Shown: piece by piece, positions 43,374 through 52,477 of the stretch | How the letters are laid out: each line of letters opens with the position of its first letter | Numbering within the stretch: the first letter of the stretch is position 1 | Origin: Dinghuibacter silviterrae | GTDB lineage: Bacteria > Bacteroidota > Bacteroidia > Chitinophagales > Chitinophagaceae | Direction: 5' to 3' | Assembly: GCF_004366355.1 (NCBI RefSeq) | Contig: NZ_SODV01000002.1 | Location: forward strand, 1,776,768 to 1,840,767 | Length of the DNA stretch: 64,000 nucleotides | The notes under the pieces: model-generated | What the model was told of the DNA's origin: nothing | Database searches by the model: none | Seen by the model: only the letters and a program-made list of their open reading frames with translations | Translations under genes and position numbers: made by a program

Positions 43374-44723
43374 ATGTCTCAAGTCAAATTAGGTCATGTA
43401 TTAATAGAACAAAGAACTACCGTAGGAAAGAGGGATGGAGACAATCTACCTCTTATAGGTGTTAGCAATAAAGATGGTCTTATACTCTCGCAGCAACAAA
43501 GATTGGCTGACTTAAGCCGGTACAAATTGTTAAAAGCGAATTGGTTTGCATACAACCCAATGAGAATCAATGTTGGCTCGATAGGTCTAGCTGATAGCCC
43601 CCAAAAAATCGGAATAATTAGTCCAGATTATGTGGTCTTTTCTTGCAATGAAAAAATTGCACCTGAGTATTTGCTTTTATTTATTAAAAGTGATATTGGT
43701 TTATTTGAGATTGCAAAGAATACGGGAGGAAGTGTTAGGGAAAGATTATATTTCAAAAATCTTTCAAATATTTCAATTAAGCTTCCTTGCATTGAAGAGC
43801 AATACGAAATTCTTGCTTCACTTAATAGAAGAAAGTCTTCTATTGAACAAATCAATAATTGCTGCTTAGAATTACAATTAAATGATATTCCGGAACTTCG
43901 CCAAGCCATTCTACAAGAAGCAATACAGGGGAAACTAACCCAGCAGGACGAAACCGAGGAGCCATCTGATAAAAACATTCAATACATTAAAGCAGAAAGG
44001 CGAAATCTGGTAGTGGATAGCAAAGTTAAAAGTGGAAAAGAATTATCCGCTATTTCTCAGCATGAAATCCCTTTTGAATTGCCAATGGGGTGGGGCTGGC
44101 ATCGTTTAGGGGAGCTTGGTCATATTAACCCAAGGAACGTGTTTGCTGATAATAAAGATGTTTCATTTGTACCTATGGCTTTAATTAGTTCAAACTTTGG
44201 AGAAGCACCGAAATTTGAGATCAGGAAATGGAGCGATGTGAAAACTGGGTTTACCCATTTTGCAGAAAATGATGTTGCTGTTGCTAAGATTACTCCATGT
44301 TTTGAAAACTCCAAAGCTGGGATATTTAAAGGATTAGTTAATGGAGTTGGGGCTGGCACAACGGAACTACATATATTCAGAGGCGATAGTAAGTACATTC
44401 TACCTGAGTACGTTTATCTCTTTTTCAAAAGTTCATTTTTTTTGAAAAATGGTGAAAGAAAAATGACTGGTTCTGCTGGACAGAAGAGAGTATCATCTGA
44501 TTTTATTAAATCTTGTTTATTTCCCCTCCCTCCTCTTTCTGAACAACATCGAATAGTCGCCAAAGTGCAGCAACTCCTTCAGACGATAAACCAGTTGGAG
44601 CATCAGATATCTGAAACTCAAACTCAAGCCCAAGAACTTTTACAGTCATCATTAACTGAGGTATTTGGTGGTAGTGGTAAAGTGCATGAAGCAAAAGAGG
44701 TGACGTCAATGTCTATGGAGTGA
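43374..44723 (+). CDS. hsdS: Type I specificity subunit
   Basis: 449 aa. Two target-recognition domains in tandem, each followed by a helical spacer: the first ends with PCIEEQYEILASLNRRK (about 141-157) and IPELRQAILQEAIQGKL, the second with LPPLSEQHRIVAKVQQLLQT (about 383-402). The two half-sites recognised cannot be read from sequence. Completes a full hsdR-DUF4268-hsdM-hsdS operon of AT-rich DNA. Confidence 0.93.
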   Translation: MSQVKLGHVLIEQRTTVGKRDGDNLPLIGVSNKDGLILSQQQRLADLSRYKLLKANWFAYNPMRINVGSIGLADSPQKIGIISPDYVVFSCNEKIAPEYLLLFIKSDIGLFEIAKNTGGSVRERLYFKNLSNISIKLPCIEEQYEILASLNRRKSSIEQINNCCLELQLNDIPELRQAILQEAIQGKLTQQDETEEPSDKNIQYIKAERRNLVVDSKVKSGKELSAISQHEIPFELPMGWGWHRLGELGHINPRNVFADNKDVSFVPMALISSNFGEAPKFEIRKWSDVKTGFTHFAENDVAVAKITPCFENSKAGIFKGLVNGVGAGTTELHIFRGDSKYILPEYVYLFFKSSFFLKNGERKMTGSAGQKRVSSDFIKSCLFPLPPLSEQHRIVAKVQQLLQTINQLEHQISETQTQAQELLQSSLTEVFGGSGKVHEAKEVTSMSME

Positions 44724-44843
44724 CTAATTGTAGCAGTTCTCATTTGATCGCTCACTTATGGAAACTACCAACTGTCGGATCAAATACTGTCTTTCATAAC
44801 TAAATGAAAGAATCTTATTATCTTGATGTAATAATTCGACGTT

Positions 44844-45305
44844 ATGAAAAAAATAATTGCTTGTCCTCTTTTCTTCGTAATGTCATTTTTATTTTGCAGG
44901 GCAAATGCTCAAGTATACTTAGAAGATCTCCTACATTCATCAGAATGGATACTCTCTTCAGCTTTCCCCGATAGTTCGCATGTTCACTTTATAAGAAGGA
45001 CATGTATAAGAACTGATAAGCCGAATTTAATAAAAATCTGGATTTTAGTGTACCACGAATCATTCAAATATGGAGTGTTTACATATAAGGGCGTTTCCGA
45101 AAAGGTTCTTACACTTATAGATTTTGGAAAAGTACAAATGCGACCTTTGGCAGTTTATTATTATGACAGTGGTGGGCACCTTTTGTATTCTGAAGGAGAA
45201 GATCAGTTGAATTCGATGTGGGACCCAGTGGTGCCTGATTCTATGGGTGAGGGCGATTTTAATAAGGCCGCGAAAATGTTTTATCAACGTAAAAAGAAAC
45301 AGTAA
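44844..45305 (+). CDS. Secreted hypothetical protein
   Basis: 153 aa. Sec signal peptide MKKIIACPLFFVMSFLFCRA with likely cleavage after ANA. The mature part is beta-rich with Tyr/Asp runs (VYYYDSGGHLLYSEGEDQL). No recognised family. It follows the hsd operon by 120 bases and looks unrelated to it. Confidence 0.65.
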   Translation: MKKIIACPLFFVMSFLFCRANAQVYLEDLLHSSEWILSSAFPDSSHVHFIRRTCIRTDKPNLIKIWILVYHESFKYGVFTYKGVSEKVLTLIDFGKVQMRPLAVYYYDSGGHLLYSEGEDQLNSMWDPVVPDSMGEGDFNKAAKMFYQRKKKQ

Positions 45306-45363
45306 TTGGATATTAAATTCGCCTTCTAACCTATTTAGATGAGCATCTTAATTAGTTCTTTTC

Positions 45364-46677
45364 TTATAGTCCAAGCAATTTCTCCGTATAATCTACCATA
45401 AACAAAGGTATGTTCAGAAGCCCCTCATCCTTTTTCAGATTCCTAAGCGAATACCGTACACGCACCGCCGGCTTATAAAGCTCATTATACTTAATAAGGC
45501 TTTTGCCTCGGACATTCTCATCCGACTTAACTTCAATAGGCAAGATGTTATTTTTGACCTGGATTAAAAAGTCCACCTCTGCCTGGTTGCCGGACGTCCA
45601 GTATCGCGGTTCTCCTTCAAAATGTGCGACCAGGTGTTGTAACACGAAGTTTTCGCTCAATGCCCCTTTAAATTCGGTAAATAGCCTGTTACCTTCAGTT
45701 ACAGCAATGGGGTCCAACAGTGATAGCCTACGCAGTAATCCTACATCGATCAAATAAAGCTTGAAAGCCGAAAGGTCGTCATAGGCGGAAAGGGGCAGAC
45801 CTGGCTTTTCGCTACGAAAGATCCGATGAATAAGGCCTGCCTGGGAAAGCCAAAGTAATGCGTCTTCGTATTCCCGGGCACGAGCGCCTTGCTTTACCGT
45901 CTGGTAAACGAATTTTTTATTGTCCCTGGCTAGTTGGGAAGGTATCGACGTCCAAAGATGGTTTATCTTGGGGATGTCTTTGTTTTCTGCATGTTTGGAA
46001 AAATCGAGGGCGTAAGCGTTTAGAATATTTTGAAGGACCACTTGTGTGCCTTCCATATCCTGGTTTTCCAACAGGGTTACCACGGCTTCGGGCATTCCCC
46101 CGCTTACAAAGAACAACTTCAGCTTTTCAACCAGCCGATGGAAGAAAATATCAGGTATGGGCACTATTTCATTGATATTTTCCAGGTAGGAGAATAGTTT
46201 TGGATCGGCGACCGATAAAAACTCGGAAAAACAGATAGGGTAGAGGTGTAGAAAATCCACTTTCCCGACAGGGAATGAATTTCCCCTGGACATCGATACG
46301 CCGAGGAGAGAGCCGGCACCCGCTACGGCATACTCAGGCGCATTTTCACAAAAATACTTGAGTGCATTAAGGGCGTCGTTGCATTCCTGTATTTCATCGA
46401 AAATGATCAGTGTCTCCTGGGGCAGAATGGTTCGGCCAAATATGAGAGAGAGGTTTTGAAGGATATTGGAAATGTCCTTAGTTTGTTGAAAAAATTGTTT
46501 GAGGTCCGGTTGCTCTTCAAAGTTGAAGTAGGCAACGTCGGCAAATTCACTGTCCCCAAAATGCTTTAGCAGCCAGGTCTTACCGACCTGCCTTGCGCCT
46601 TGCAAGATGAGCGGCTTGCGAGCCGTGGATTTTTGCCACGCGGACAGCTTTTTCGATATTTTTCGTTGGATCTCCAT
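45364..46677 (-). CDS. AAA ATPase with DUF4143 domain
   Basis: 437 aa. N-terminal AAA_14 domain with Walker A GARQVGKT (27-34) and Walker B LIIFDEIQEC (about 90-99); sensor segment AGAGSLLGV. The C-terminal DUF4143 domain (about 200-437) carries a nuclease-like strand pattern, YWTSGNQAEVDFLIQVKN and ILPIEVKSDENV, with E-x-K of the PD-(D/E)xK kind. These proteins are widespread in Bacteroidota as lone genes of unknown role. The start codon lies within a large palindromic operator, so the protein may repress itself. Confidence 0.88.
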   Translation of the reverse strand: MEIQRKISKKLSAWQKSTARKPLILQGARQVGKTWLLKHFGDSEFADVAYFNFEEQPDLKQFFQQTKDISNILQNLSLIFGRTILPQETLIIFDEIQECNDALNALKYFCENAPEYAVAGAGSLLGVSMSRGNSFPVGKVDFLHLYPICFSEFLSVADPKLFSYLENINEIVPIPDIFFHRLVEKLKLFFVSGGMPEAVVTLLENQDMEGTQVVLQNILNAYALDFSKHAENKDIPKINHLWTSIPSQLARDNKKFVYQTVKQGARAREYEDALLWLSQAGLIHRIFRSEKPGLPLSAYDDLSAFKLYLIDVGLLRRLSLLDPIAVTEGNRLFTEFKGALSENFVLQHLVAHFEGEPRYWTSGNQAEVDFLIQVKNNILPIEVKSDENVRGKSLIKYNELYKPAVRVRYSLRNLKKDEGLLNIPLFMVDYTEKLLGL

Positions 46678-46739
46678 TTCACAGTTTAGATGCCAAAAGT
46701 GTGAAAAAAATCACATAATTGGCACCTAAACTGTGAAAT
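46676..46739 (-). promoter_or_regulatory. Large palindromic operator over the ATPase start
   Basis: Arms 46676-46704 and 46711-46739 are 29 bases each, 25 of 29 complementary, separated by AAAAAA. Each arm contains TCACA-N16-TGTGA (46679-46704 and 46711-46736). The left arm covers the start codon. Confidence 0.75.
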
Positions 46740-46900
46740 TAGGTTATTTATGAAATTTGTAAAAACAAATATTATAATATTTTCATTGCTGATCTAAATG
46801 CCTTGTTGCGAGTAGGGTATGCAAGATCTTTACCTATTGAATATCAACCTTTTGATGTGAAAAATCGACCGCAAGGCCTCGTGGTGTTGGTTCGAAAAAA

Positions 46901-46916
46901 ATCCAACCAGGATCAC
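46901..46916 (+). other. att-like sequence e
   Basis: ATCCAACCAGGATCAC, two mismatches to the 16-bp att-like repeat; left border of the hairpin-rich insertion. Confidence 0.55.
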
Positions 46917-46934
46917 AAGCGTTCTAAACGGATT

Positions 46935-47103
46935 CGCCGGGGCTTTGCCCCGGCGGTCGTGTTTATACGGGAGCGGCGGCGAGCTTGCTCGCCGAAGCGG
47001 ACGGATGAACACGACAAGCCACGCCGAAGGCGGGGCGTACATCCGTTGGGGAGGCTTGGGTTAGCTCCCCTTTTATGGATCACCGCAGCCGCGCCCTCGC
47101 GGC
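46935..47103. repeat. Cluster of short GC-rich hairpins
   Basis: CGCCGGGGC/GCCCCGGCG at 46935-46955 (3-base loop), CGGCGAGC/GCTCGCCG at 46977-46994 (2-base loop), ACGCC/GGCGT at 47021-47038, GGGGAG/CTCCCC at 47048-47070, GCCGCG/CGCGGC at 47088-47103, plus an outer pair GTCGTGTT 46956-46963 with AACACGAC 47008-47015. No coding frame is supported. Confidence 0.75.
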
Positions 47104-47110
47104 GGAGGTA

Positions 47111-47126
47111 ATCCAATCCGGATCAC
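47111..47126 (+). other. Putative attachment site, right end (copy d)
   Basis: ATCCAATCCGGATCAC, identical in sequence and orientation to 32892-32907, 14.2 kb away. Right border of the hairpin-rich insertion. Confidence 0.7.
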
Positions 47127-47150
47127 ACAGATGGACTTTCCAACCAAAAC

Positions 47151-47173
47151 CCGCTTTCAGAGCGGTTTTTTTT
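47151..47173 (+). terminator. Intrinsic terminator at the end of repeat copy A
   Basis: CCGCT-TTCAG-AGCGG followed by eight T residues. A diverged version ends copy B, so the repeat unit carries its own terminator. Confidence 0.7.
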
Positions 47174-47367
47174 GTTTTTTGTCGTTACTCGCAACGAAAT
47201 CGAATTTCATAAATAGGTTAGAATATCGCCCAAATTACTTCCTCTTTTAAGGAAGACATAAAGGTTAGTTAAGGTTCAAATGTTACGCCATGGGTTTGAG
47301 GATATGAAAAAAAAGCACATATTTGATGTAAAGTTCCTCTGATTCCGAACGATCCTATAAGCTGCTT

Positions 47368-49587
47368 ATGAAACTCAACCATTTGTTCTTATCCCTTGTA
47401 TTTCTCTTTTGCTTACGAACCTCCTTTGGACAGACAATTCTCAACAGGGTTATCAACAATGACCCAAGCCTCTTAATCTTTGCTTCAAAAGATACGAAGA
47501 GCTTTACAGTAGCTGCAGCTATAGACAAGCAAACCCATGTCTGTTACCTCCTTTCTTGTTATGGAAATATTGTGGATTCAGTAAAAATGGCTGATGGTGA
47601 CTATGCCCGAGTACAAAGCAAGGTGGCCACCCCGTTTGATTATTTCAATGCTTTTTACGATGGTTTCCTCAAGCAACTTTCCATCGCTCAAATTCAGCTA
47701 CATGCCACTGGAGAAATAAATCCGAGATGGGCGTTTGGACAATACCTGGCTGAAGCATTCCCTGAACTGACTACCCAGCCAAATGTGCTGCGGAAGATTA
47801 TGCTTCTCGACGAAGTCAGGGAGCACTATTTGATTCGAAAATGGCTCCTGAATAATCAAAATCCAAAGAATTTTCCAGAGGATAGCGTAGCAATCTACCT
47901 AAAACAAGACAGGGCAAAGGGAGGAACTATGATTAAGAGAGGTGATACCACGCTTTTTTATAATCAAGATCACATTGCCAAGGCTTATAAAGCTATGTTG
48001 CTAAGTAAAGTGTCAAGGATTCTTTACTATGACCGCAATAACTCCGCAATAGACAGTCTTTCGCTCCGTCCTGCTTATGTTTCGTCCTTGCTTGGGGAGA
48101 AAACCGATGTGTTTTCATTATACAAGGCATGGCTTGAAATGCAATTGCAATCTATCGCAACCGAATTAAAGACACTCGATTCGGTAAATAAGGAATATCA
48201 TCAAAAATTCTTCCAAACAGCTGATAATCGCGCAACGAACATCACTGAGTTGCTTGTCGAAACCAGGAGGTCATTTTCCATTGTTGAGGAAAAAATTGCC
48301 ATAGCTGCGATTCCTGACCCCAAGGCCATTGCTACCAAGATGCACGATGACCTACAAAGTGCAAATGTTATATTGGTTGCAATGCCCGGCCTAGGTGTGG
48401 GTTATGCGACTACGTTTATTCGGGGAAACAAGCGATATGAGCTTACAGATAATAGAGGCAATGTAGTAGCTGTTGTTAGTGATAGAAAATCCGGAATAGA
48501 CTCGAATAGCGATGGGACTGTAGATTATTACCGCCCAGATGTGGTGAGTGCTACGGACTATTATCCGTTTGGAGCACAGGAACCTGGACGGACTTTTATA
48601 AAAAATGGGGAACAAAATTTTCGTTACGGATATAATGGGAAAGAGAACGATGATGAAGTCAAGGGTGTAGGCGATCAACAGGATTATGGCATGAGAATCT
48701 ACGATCCAAGGGTTGGAAGGTTTTTGTCTGTAGATCCGCTGTCGAGAAAATACGCCGAATTAACACCTTATCAATTCGCATCCAACAGGCCCATAGACGG
48801 CGTAGACCTCGATGGGAAAGAATATTCTCCCGCAGGCCTAAACAATGGGAATCCTCGGGCTACCACGGCCGTTGTAATCATGCTAAATCCGGAACAGTTA
48901 CAGGCTGCAAATGCCGAAGCCGCAAAAAGGTGGCACGATGCGCGTCAAGACGTAATGCGTGAAGATAACAACGGCTTGACTCATATTGGTCCTCGAAGTG
49001 AGGTTGATGTAGAGGTCGCGGGAGCAAATATTAGACACGCTACAGAAATTGGCGATAACCTAAAAGGGCCAGGCGGATCATTGGGATTCGTATTAGGTGG
49101 TGAACATGGATCTTATATTGGCGCTTCGGTTGATGGGGTCATGATGTCAACTACCCCCGGAGCGGTTCCTGATCCAAATTCAAGTGCTTTTCCGAACCGA
49201 CAAATGTTGCCACTCTCAAGTTCTGGCCCTGCAAATACGGAAGCACCCTTTGATAATCGAATAACAATAGTTACTGAGCCACTGGTAAACAGCCCTAAAT
49301 CACCTGGGGAAATCGCGGCCGAGCGTTATCCTGGCGTAGCGGAAAACTATGGCAAGCAAACTATTGGCCAACTTCAAAAAACAATTCGAAATACAGAAAA
49401 AACAATTGAACAACATGAGCAATGGGTAAAAGACCCTCTTACCAAACCTGGACTGACCAAGGAAATATGGGAATCCAAAGATCCCCGTGAGCGCACCGGA
49501 CTTATAAAGAAATGGGAAGGGGATATAGAGAGAAACAAAGCTTACCTTCAGATTGCAAAGGATGCCCTAAAAACTAAACAACAATAA
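47368..49587 (+). CDS. RHS-core polymorphic toxin with Sec signal
   Basis: 739 aa. Sec signal peptide (1-22, ending FGQ). Residues 23-380 are not RHS repeats and have no recognised domain. The RHS-associated core is at about 391-490: TDYYPFGAQEPGR, YRYGYNGKEND-like segment, DYGMRIYDPRVGRFLSVDPLSRKY, YQFASNRPIDGVDLDGKE. The last 250 residues form the variable toxin tip, unassigned, ending in a helical basic region (KTIRNTEKTIEQHEQWV, KKWEGDIERNKAYL). The toxin tip is followed four bases later by a small immunity-like gene. Confidence 0.85.
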   Translation: MKLNHLFLSLVFLFCLRTSFGQTILNRVINNDPSLLIFASKDTKSFTVAAAIDKQTHVCYLLSCYGNIVDSVKMADGDYARVQSKVATPFDYFNAFYDGFLKQLSIAQIQLHATGEINPRWAFGQYLAEAFPELTTQPNVLRKIMLLDEVREHYLIRKWLLNNQNPKNFPEDSVAIYLKQDRAKGGTMIKRGDTTLFYNQDHIAKAYKAMLLSKVSRILYYDRNNSAIDSLSLRPAYVSSLLGEKTDVFSLYKAWLEMQLQSIATELKTLDSVNKEYHQKFFQTADNRATNITELLVETRRSFSIVEEKIAIAAIPDPKAIATKMHDDLQSANVILVAMPGLGVGYATTFIRGNKRYELTDNRGNVVAVVSDRKSGIDSNSDGTVDYYRPDVVSATDYYPFGAQEPGRTFIKNGEQNFRYGYNGKENDDEVKGVGDQQDYGMRIYDPRVGRFLSVDPLSRKYAELTPYQFASNRPIDGVDLDGKEYSPAGLNNGNPRATTAVVIMLNPEQLQAANAEAAKRWHDARQDVMREDNNGLTHIGPRSEVDVEVAGANIRHATEIGDNLKGPGGSLGFVLGGEHGSYIGASVDGVMMSTTPGAVPDPNSSAFPNRQMLPLSSSGPANTEAPFDNRITIVTEPLVNSPKSPGEIAAERYPGVAENYGKQTIGQLQKTIRNTEKTIEQHEQWVKDPLTKPGLTKEIWESKDPRERTGLIKKWEGDIERNKAYLQIAKDALKTKQQ

Positions 49588-49591
49588 ATAT

Positions 49592-49822
49592 ATGAAAGAC
49601 AATGTTGAATATTTATTTCTAAGTCATTTGGTTACCTTGATAAAAGAAAGAATTGACGAACTAGGCACTACATCCCAAGCCAAGGATCTTTATGAGTCAG
49701 GTCAACGTATCGCTTACTATGAGGTAGGCGGATTCGTTATGGAATGTTGTAACGTTTTTAATATTTCACTTGCCGATATTGGAATTTCAGATTTTGACCC
49801 AGAAAAGCTTATTCTGCCATAG
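49592..49822 (+). CDS. Candidate immunity protein
   Basis: 76 aa, acidic, helical. Starts four bases after the RHS toxin stop, the usual place for the cognate immunity gene. No known immunity family recognised; the assignment is by position. Confidence 0.6.
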   Translation: MKDNVEYLFLSHLVTLIKERIDELGTTSQAKDLYESGQRIAYYEVGGFVMECCNVFNISLADIGISDFDPEKLILP

Positions 49823-49897
49823 GTATCTTGCTGGCACTTAGGTTCGATTTCTCAAAGACTTTACCCACTAGGTTGCACACAATAAACGTTAAAGATC

Positions 49898-50209
49898 ATG
49901 ATTGGGAGATTTTCTGAGCTCATTCAAAATATCCTTAGAAAGCCGGGCCTATTTATGGTAAGCAAAGTAGAAGATATCCAGTATATCGTTTTTGGATATA
50001 TCTCGGCGATGCAAATTAATATGAATGATTCAGAGTTGACTGATTTTATGAGTGGATTTAGGGAATTTGTCCTGTTAGATCTTAATTGCAAGGAAGATTT
50101 CGATTGGTGCAGAATTATTAGATTTTATTCAAGCGGCGACAAAGGTAGTCTTGACCTATTTTCTAAACTATTTAATCAATATTTGGCTTTCAAAAAGATT
50201 CTGGTATGA
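49898..50209 (+). CDS. Second small protein, possible orphan immunity gene
   Basis: 103 aa. Segments such as KPGLFMVSKVEDIQYIVFGY and WCRIIRFYSSGDKGSLDLF resemble immunity proteins of Bacteroidota polymorphic toxins. It is 75 bases after the first candidate. Extra immunity genes behind an RHS toxin commonly remain from displaced toxin tips. Confidence 0.6.
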   Translation: MIGRFSELIQNILRKPGLFMVSKVEDIQYIVFGYISAMQINMNDSELTDFMSGFREFVLLDLNCKEDFDWCRIIRFYSSGDKGSLDLFSKLFNQYLAFKKILV

Positions 50210-50259
50210 ATCGCTTAAGGTTAATCCTTTATGCAAAAACTCCGTATCTAATTAATGGG

Positions 50260-50445
50260 TTATGGTCCCGGAGGGGGCACTCCCCGGCGTAACATTTCAA
50301 CCTCTAATTTGAGTTTTTCGTCGGTCGGTTCTTGAAGTTTGATACGCCACATTCTAGCCCCGAAAAAAGTAAACAAAGTACCCAAAGCAGATAAAATGAT
50401 GAGGTGAATTTTAATAAAATAAAAGGTTTGTGTTTCCCTTTGCAA
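50260..50445 (-). CDS. Small single-helix membrane protein (tentative)
   Basis: Up to 61 aa from a TTG; no ATG start. A hydrophobic helix (FIKIHLIILSALGTLFTFFG) is followed by a charged tail (KLQEPTDEKLKLEVEMLRRG). The amphipathic tail looks like real protein, but the start is uncertain and it could be a gene fragment. Confidence 0.35.
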   Translation of the reverse strand: MQRETQTFYFIKIHLIILSALGTLFTFFGARMWRIKLQEPTDEKLKLEVEMLRRGVPPPGP

Positions 50446-50499
50446 CTTTTAAAAGACAGCGATGTCAAGACCCATCATTAATATTCAAATATAGTCGGG

Positions 50500-50907
50500 A
50501 TGAAGACCTTTGTCACTTACAATATATTACTCGCCGCTTTCTGCGTTTTGATGATCTTTCAGTACGGTTGTAAGAACCGATTTGAGAGCGCTGCCTTGGG
50601 CAAATTCAAGCCATTTACACATAAATTAGCGGGCGATTCTACTGCTTATTGCGACAACAGCGACGTCGGACTCTTGCTGGCGCCTGATATGAGCTTTACG
50701 TTGAGAAACGGAAGGACAGTTTATTCAGGAAAATGGAAGGCCTATGACGACGGTGATCACACCTGGATCGTCTTTTCAATGAAAAACGGAAATATCTCTC
50801 AGGATTATATTAGCGGGGTGCATTCGGAGTATGTTGAAATTATAAATCCTGTAGACTTTGGTTTGCAGAATGTTTCAGTTCTGGTTTTTAAGAGGTACGA
50901 AAGATAG
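50500..50907 (+). CDS. Lipoprotein, function unknown
   Basis: 135 aa. Type II signal: hydrophobic run followed by FQYGC with Cys24, then KNRFES. The mature domain is a small beta-rich unit (DMSFTLRNGRTVYSGKWKA; WIVFSMKNG) like a lipocalin or META-type barrel fragment, without a firm match. Confidence 0.65.
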   Translation: MKTFVTYNILLAAFCVLMIFQYGCKNRFESAALGKFKPFTHKLAGDSTAYCDNSDVGLLLAPDMSFTLRNGRTVYSGKWKAYDDGDHTWIVFSMKNGNISQDYISGVHSEYVEIINPVDFGLQNVSVLVFKRYER

Positions 50908-50989
50908 AGATCTAGCAATCATGATTATGACCTCCTCATAGGTTATAACTTGGCGAAGTGTTGGGTTAAAGAGTGCAAAAAGGGCTGTT

Positions 50990-51925
50990 TCAGTTCAATA
51001 GAAGCGTTATTCCATGGCCAAATAAGAACTTAAAGATTGCTCCAGCGGTTTCCCACGAAATAACCTTTTCCGCCACCATATCAAACAATTTTCCTTTTAA
51101 TAACTGTCCGAAGCTTTTATGGTCTAGCTTCTCAATGACCCCTTTTAGCTCCTCAAGCTCCTCAAAAAGGACCTGGTGCTCCATTGAATGATCTTGTCGA
51201 AGCTGCTCGATTTTTTGGGAAAGTTCTTGAATGGTGGAGGGACCAGAGGAATAATCCTCTGTAATCTTCAAAAGATATTCTTCAACATATTGAGCGCCGT
51301 TGAACGTTATCTTGCCCCATATTCCGGCAGCGGAACCACCTACAGTCTCAATTAACCCATCATTCTCTAACGACCTCGCGATATCACAGACCTGTGAATA
51401 ATCCCTGACAGGGACTCCATTACCTTCAAAAATTATATCCAATCCGTGATGTGTGCCGTCATCAATCTGATATAGTTTTTCAAGAAGAAAGGATTTCTTC
51501 ATTTTGAGATTATAACCTTTTCTATAATCTATATCCACGTGAATGCCCCTAATAAGATCGCATACCGATATGATACTATGATTCGCTTTTAAGAAATTTA
51601 TCTTTTGATTAAGAAAGTGCTTGTCGGTCTTATATTCCTCATGAAAAGCTAAGGGATTTTTCGGCTTTTGGACCCTTGGCTGTTGTGGAACATGCAACCT
51701 GGCGTCAAGTCCTAGGAACTCATTTACATACTTTTTCGTTGAAAAACTTGATTCAAGGAACATAGATGTATTGTCGCTCCAATTTTTTTCCTTATCCCTG
51801 AATGAATCATATTGTTCTTTAGTTGAGGCAGGTCCAGCAGCAATGGATTCTCCATCCTTAATTAGTGAAGAGATTTCGTTAATCCATTGGTCGAAGGGTT
51901 GGGTAAGTACCGTTAGGGAGTTCAT
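50990..51925 (-). CDS. Hypothetical protein with winged-helix-like domain and hydrophobic tail
   Basis: 311 aa. The central part (VRDYSQVCDIARSLENDGLIETVGGSA in parts, about 173-200) has a winged-helix pattern with a following wing (GIWGKITFNGAQYVEEYL). A coiled coil at about 230-270 and a C-terminal hydrophobic end (AGAIFKFLFGHGITLLLN) follow. This layout, DNA-binding or sensor part plus membrane-seeking tail, is seen in some abortive-infection effectors, but I cannot name a family. Confidence 0.6.
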   Translation of the reverse strand: MNSLTVLTQPFDQWINEISSLIKDGESIAAGPASTKEQYDSFRDKEKNWSDNTSMFLESSFSTKKYVNEFLGLDARLHVPQQPRVQKPKNPLAFHEEYKTDKHFLNQKINFLKANHSIISVCDLIRGIHVDIDYRKGYNLKMKKSFLLEKLYQIDDGTHHGLDIIFEGNGVPVRDYSQVCDIARSLENDGLIETVGGSAAGIWGKITFNGAQYVEEYLLKITEDYSSGPSTIQELSQKIEQLRQDHSMEHQVLFEELEELKGVIEKLDHKSFGQLLKGKLFDMVAEKVISWETAGAIFKFLFGHGITLLLN

Positions 51926-52477
51926 AAGTTATAAATATCGTTTATGTATAATCGATCACTGCCACTATCCTGTATTCATACGAGCGATGTCTCTGGTAAA
52001 AAGTCCCTGGGGGAACAGTTGAAAATCTGTGCAAACTTATTTAAATGTTGCACATTGTACCTCTTATTATATCGATAGCTTTCAGCCTGACCTACAAATC
52101 CGTCGAATTGGGTTGTCGTAGGTGTGGTATGTCAAGTCTTTATATGTTGAATATCAATATCTTGATATGGGAAATCGACAGTAATGCCTCATAGCATTGG
52201 TTCGAAAAAAAGCCAAACAGACTCACACAGGTGGGCTTTGCAACCAAAACCCGCTCTGAAATCGGTTTTTTTGGTTTTTATCGTTACCAGCATCGGAATT
52301 GCTACTCGCAAACGGGCCATTTTCATTGATATTTGATTCGAATCCGATTCGGTCGGGCTGGTTGGGTAATTCGAACCTGGTCCACCAACGGTAAACCACC
52401 TAAGGTTTGGATTTCCCTGCTATTCTTTGGTGATCGGCTCGTTTACGGTATCAAATAGCATACTGTGATAGAATATG
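51926..52477. other. Non-coding stretch containing repeat copy B
   Basis: No gene. At about 52112-52295 it holds the uninterrupted version of the repeat unit (see copy A), with att-like sequence g AGCCAAACAGACTCAC at 52211-52226 and a weak terminator CCG...CGGTTTTTTT. Identity with copy A is roughly three quarters by eye. Confidence 0.6.

Larger units (their letters stand above)
46805..47195. repeat. Repeat unit copy A, interrupted by a hairpin-rich insertion
   Basis: Ends are 10-bp inverted repeats GTTGCGAGTA (46805-46814) and TACTCGCAAC (47186-47195). The outer parts align with copy B near 52112-52295, including TTGAATATCAA, AAATCGAC and TTGGTTCGAAAAAAA on the left and CAACCAAAACCCGCT on the right. 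In copy A the unit is split by about 195 bases. Confidence 0.7.

Noticed and set aside
46888-46920. GGTTCGA sequences at copies e, f and g as tRNA genes
   Set aside because: Only a T-loop-like word is present; no anticodon or acceptor arm can be folded upstream.
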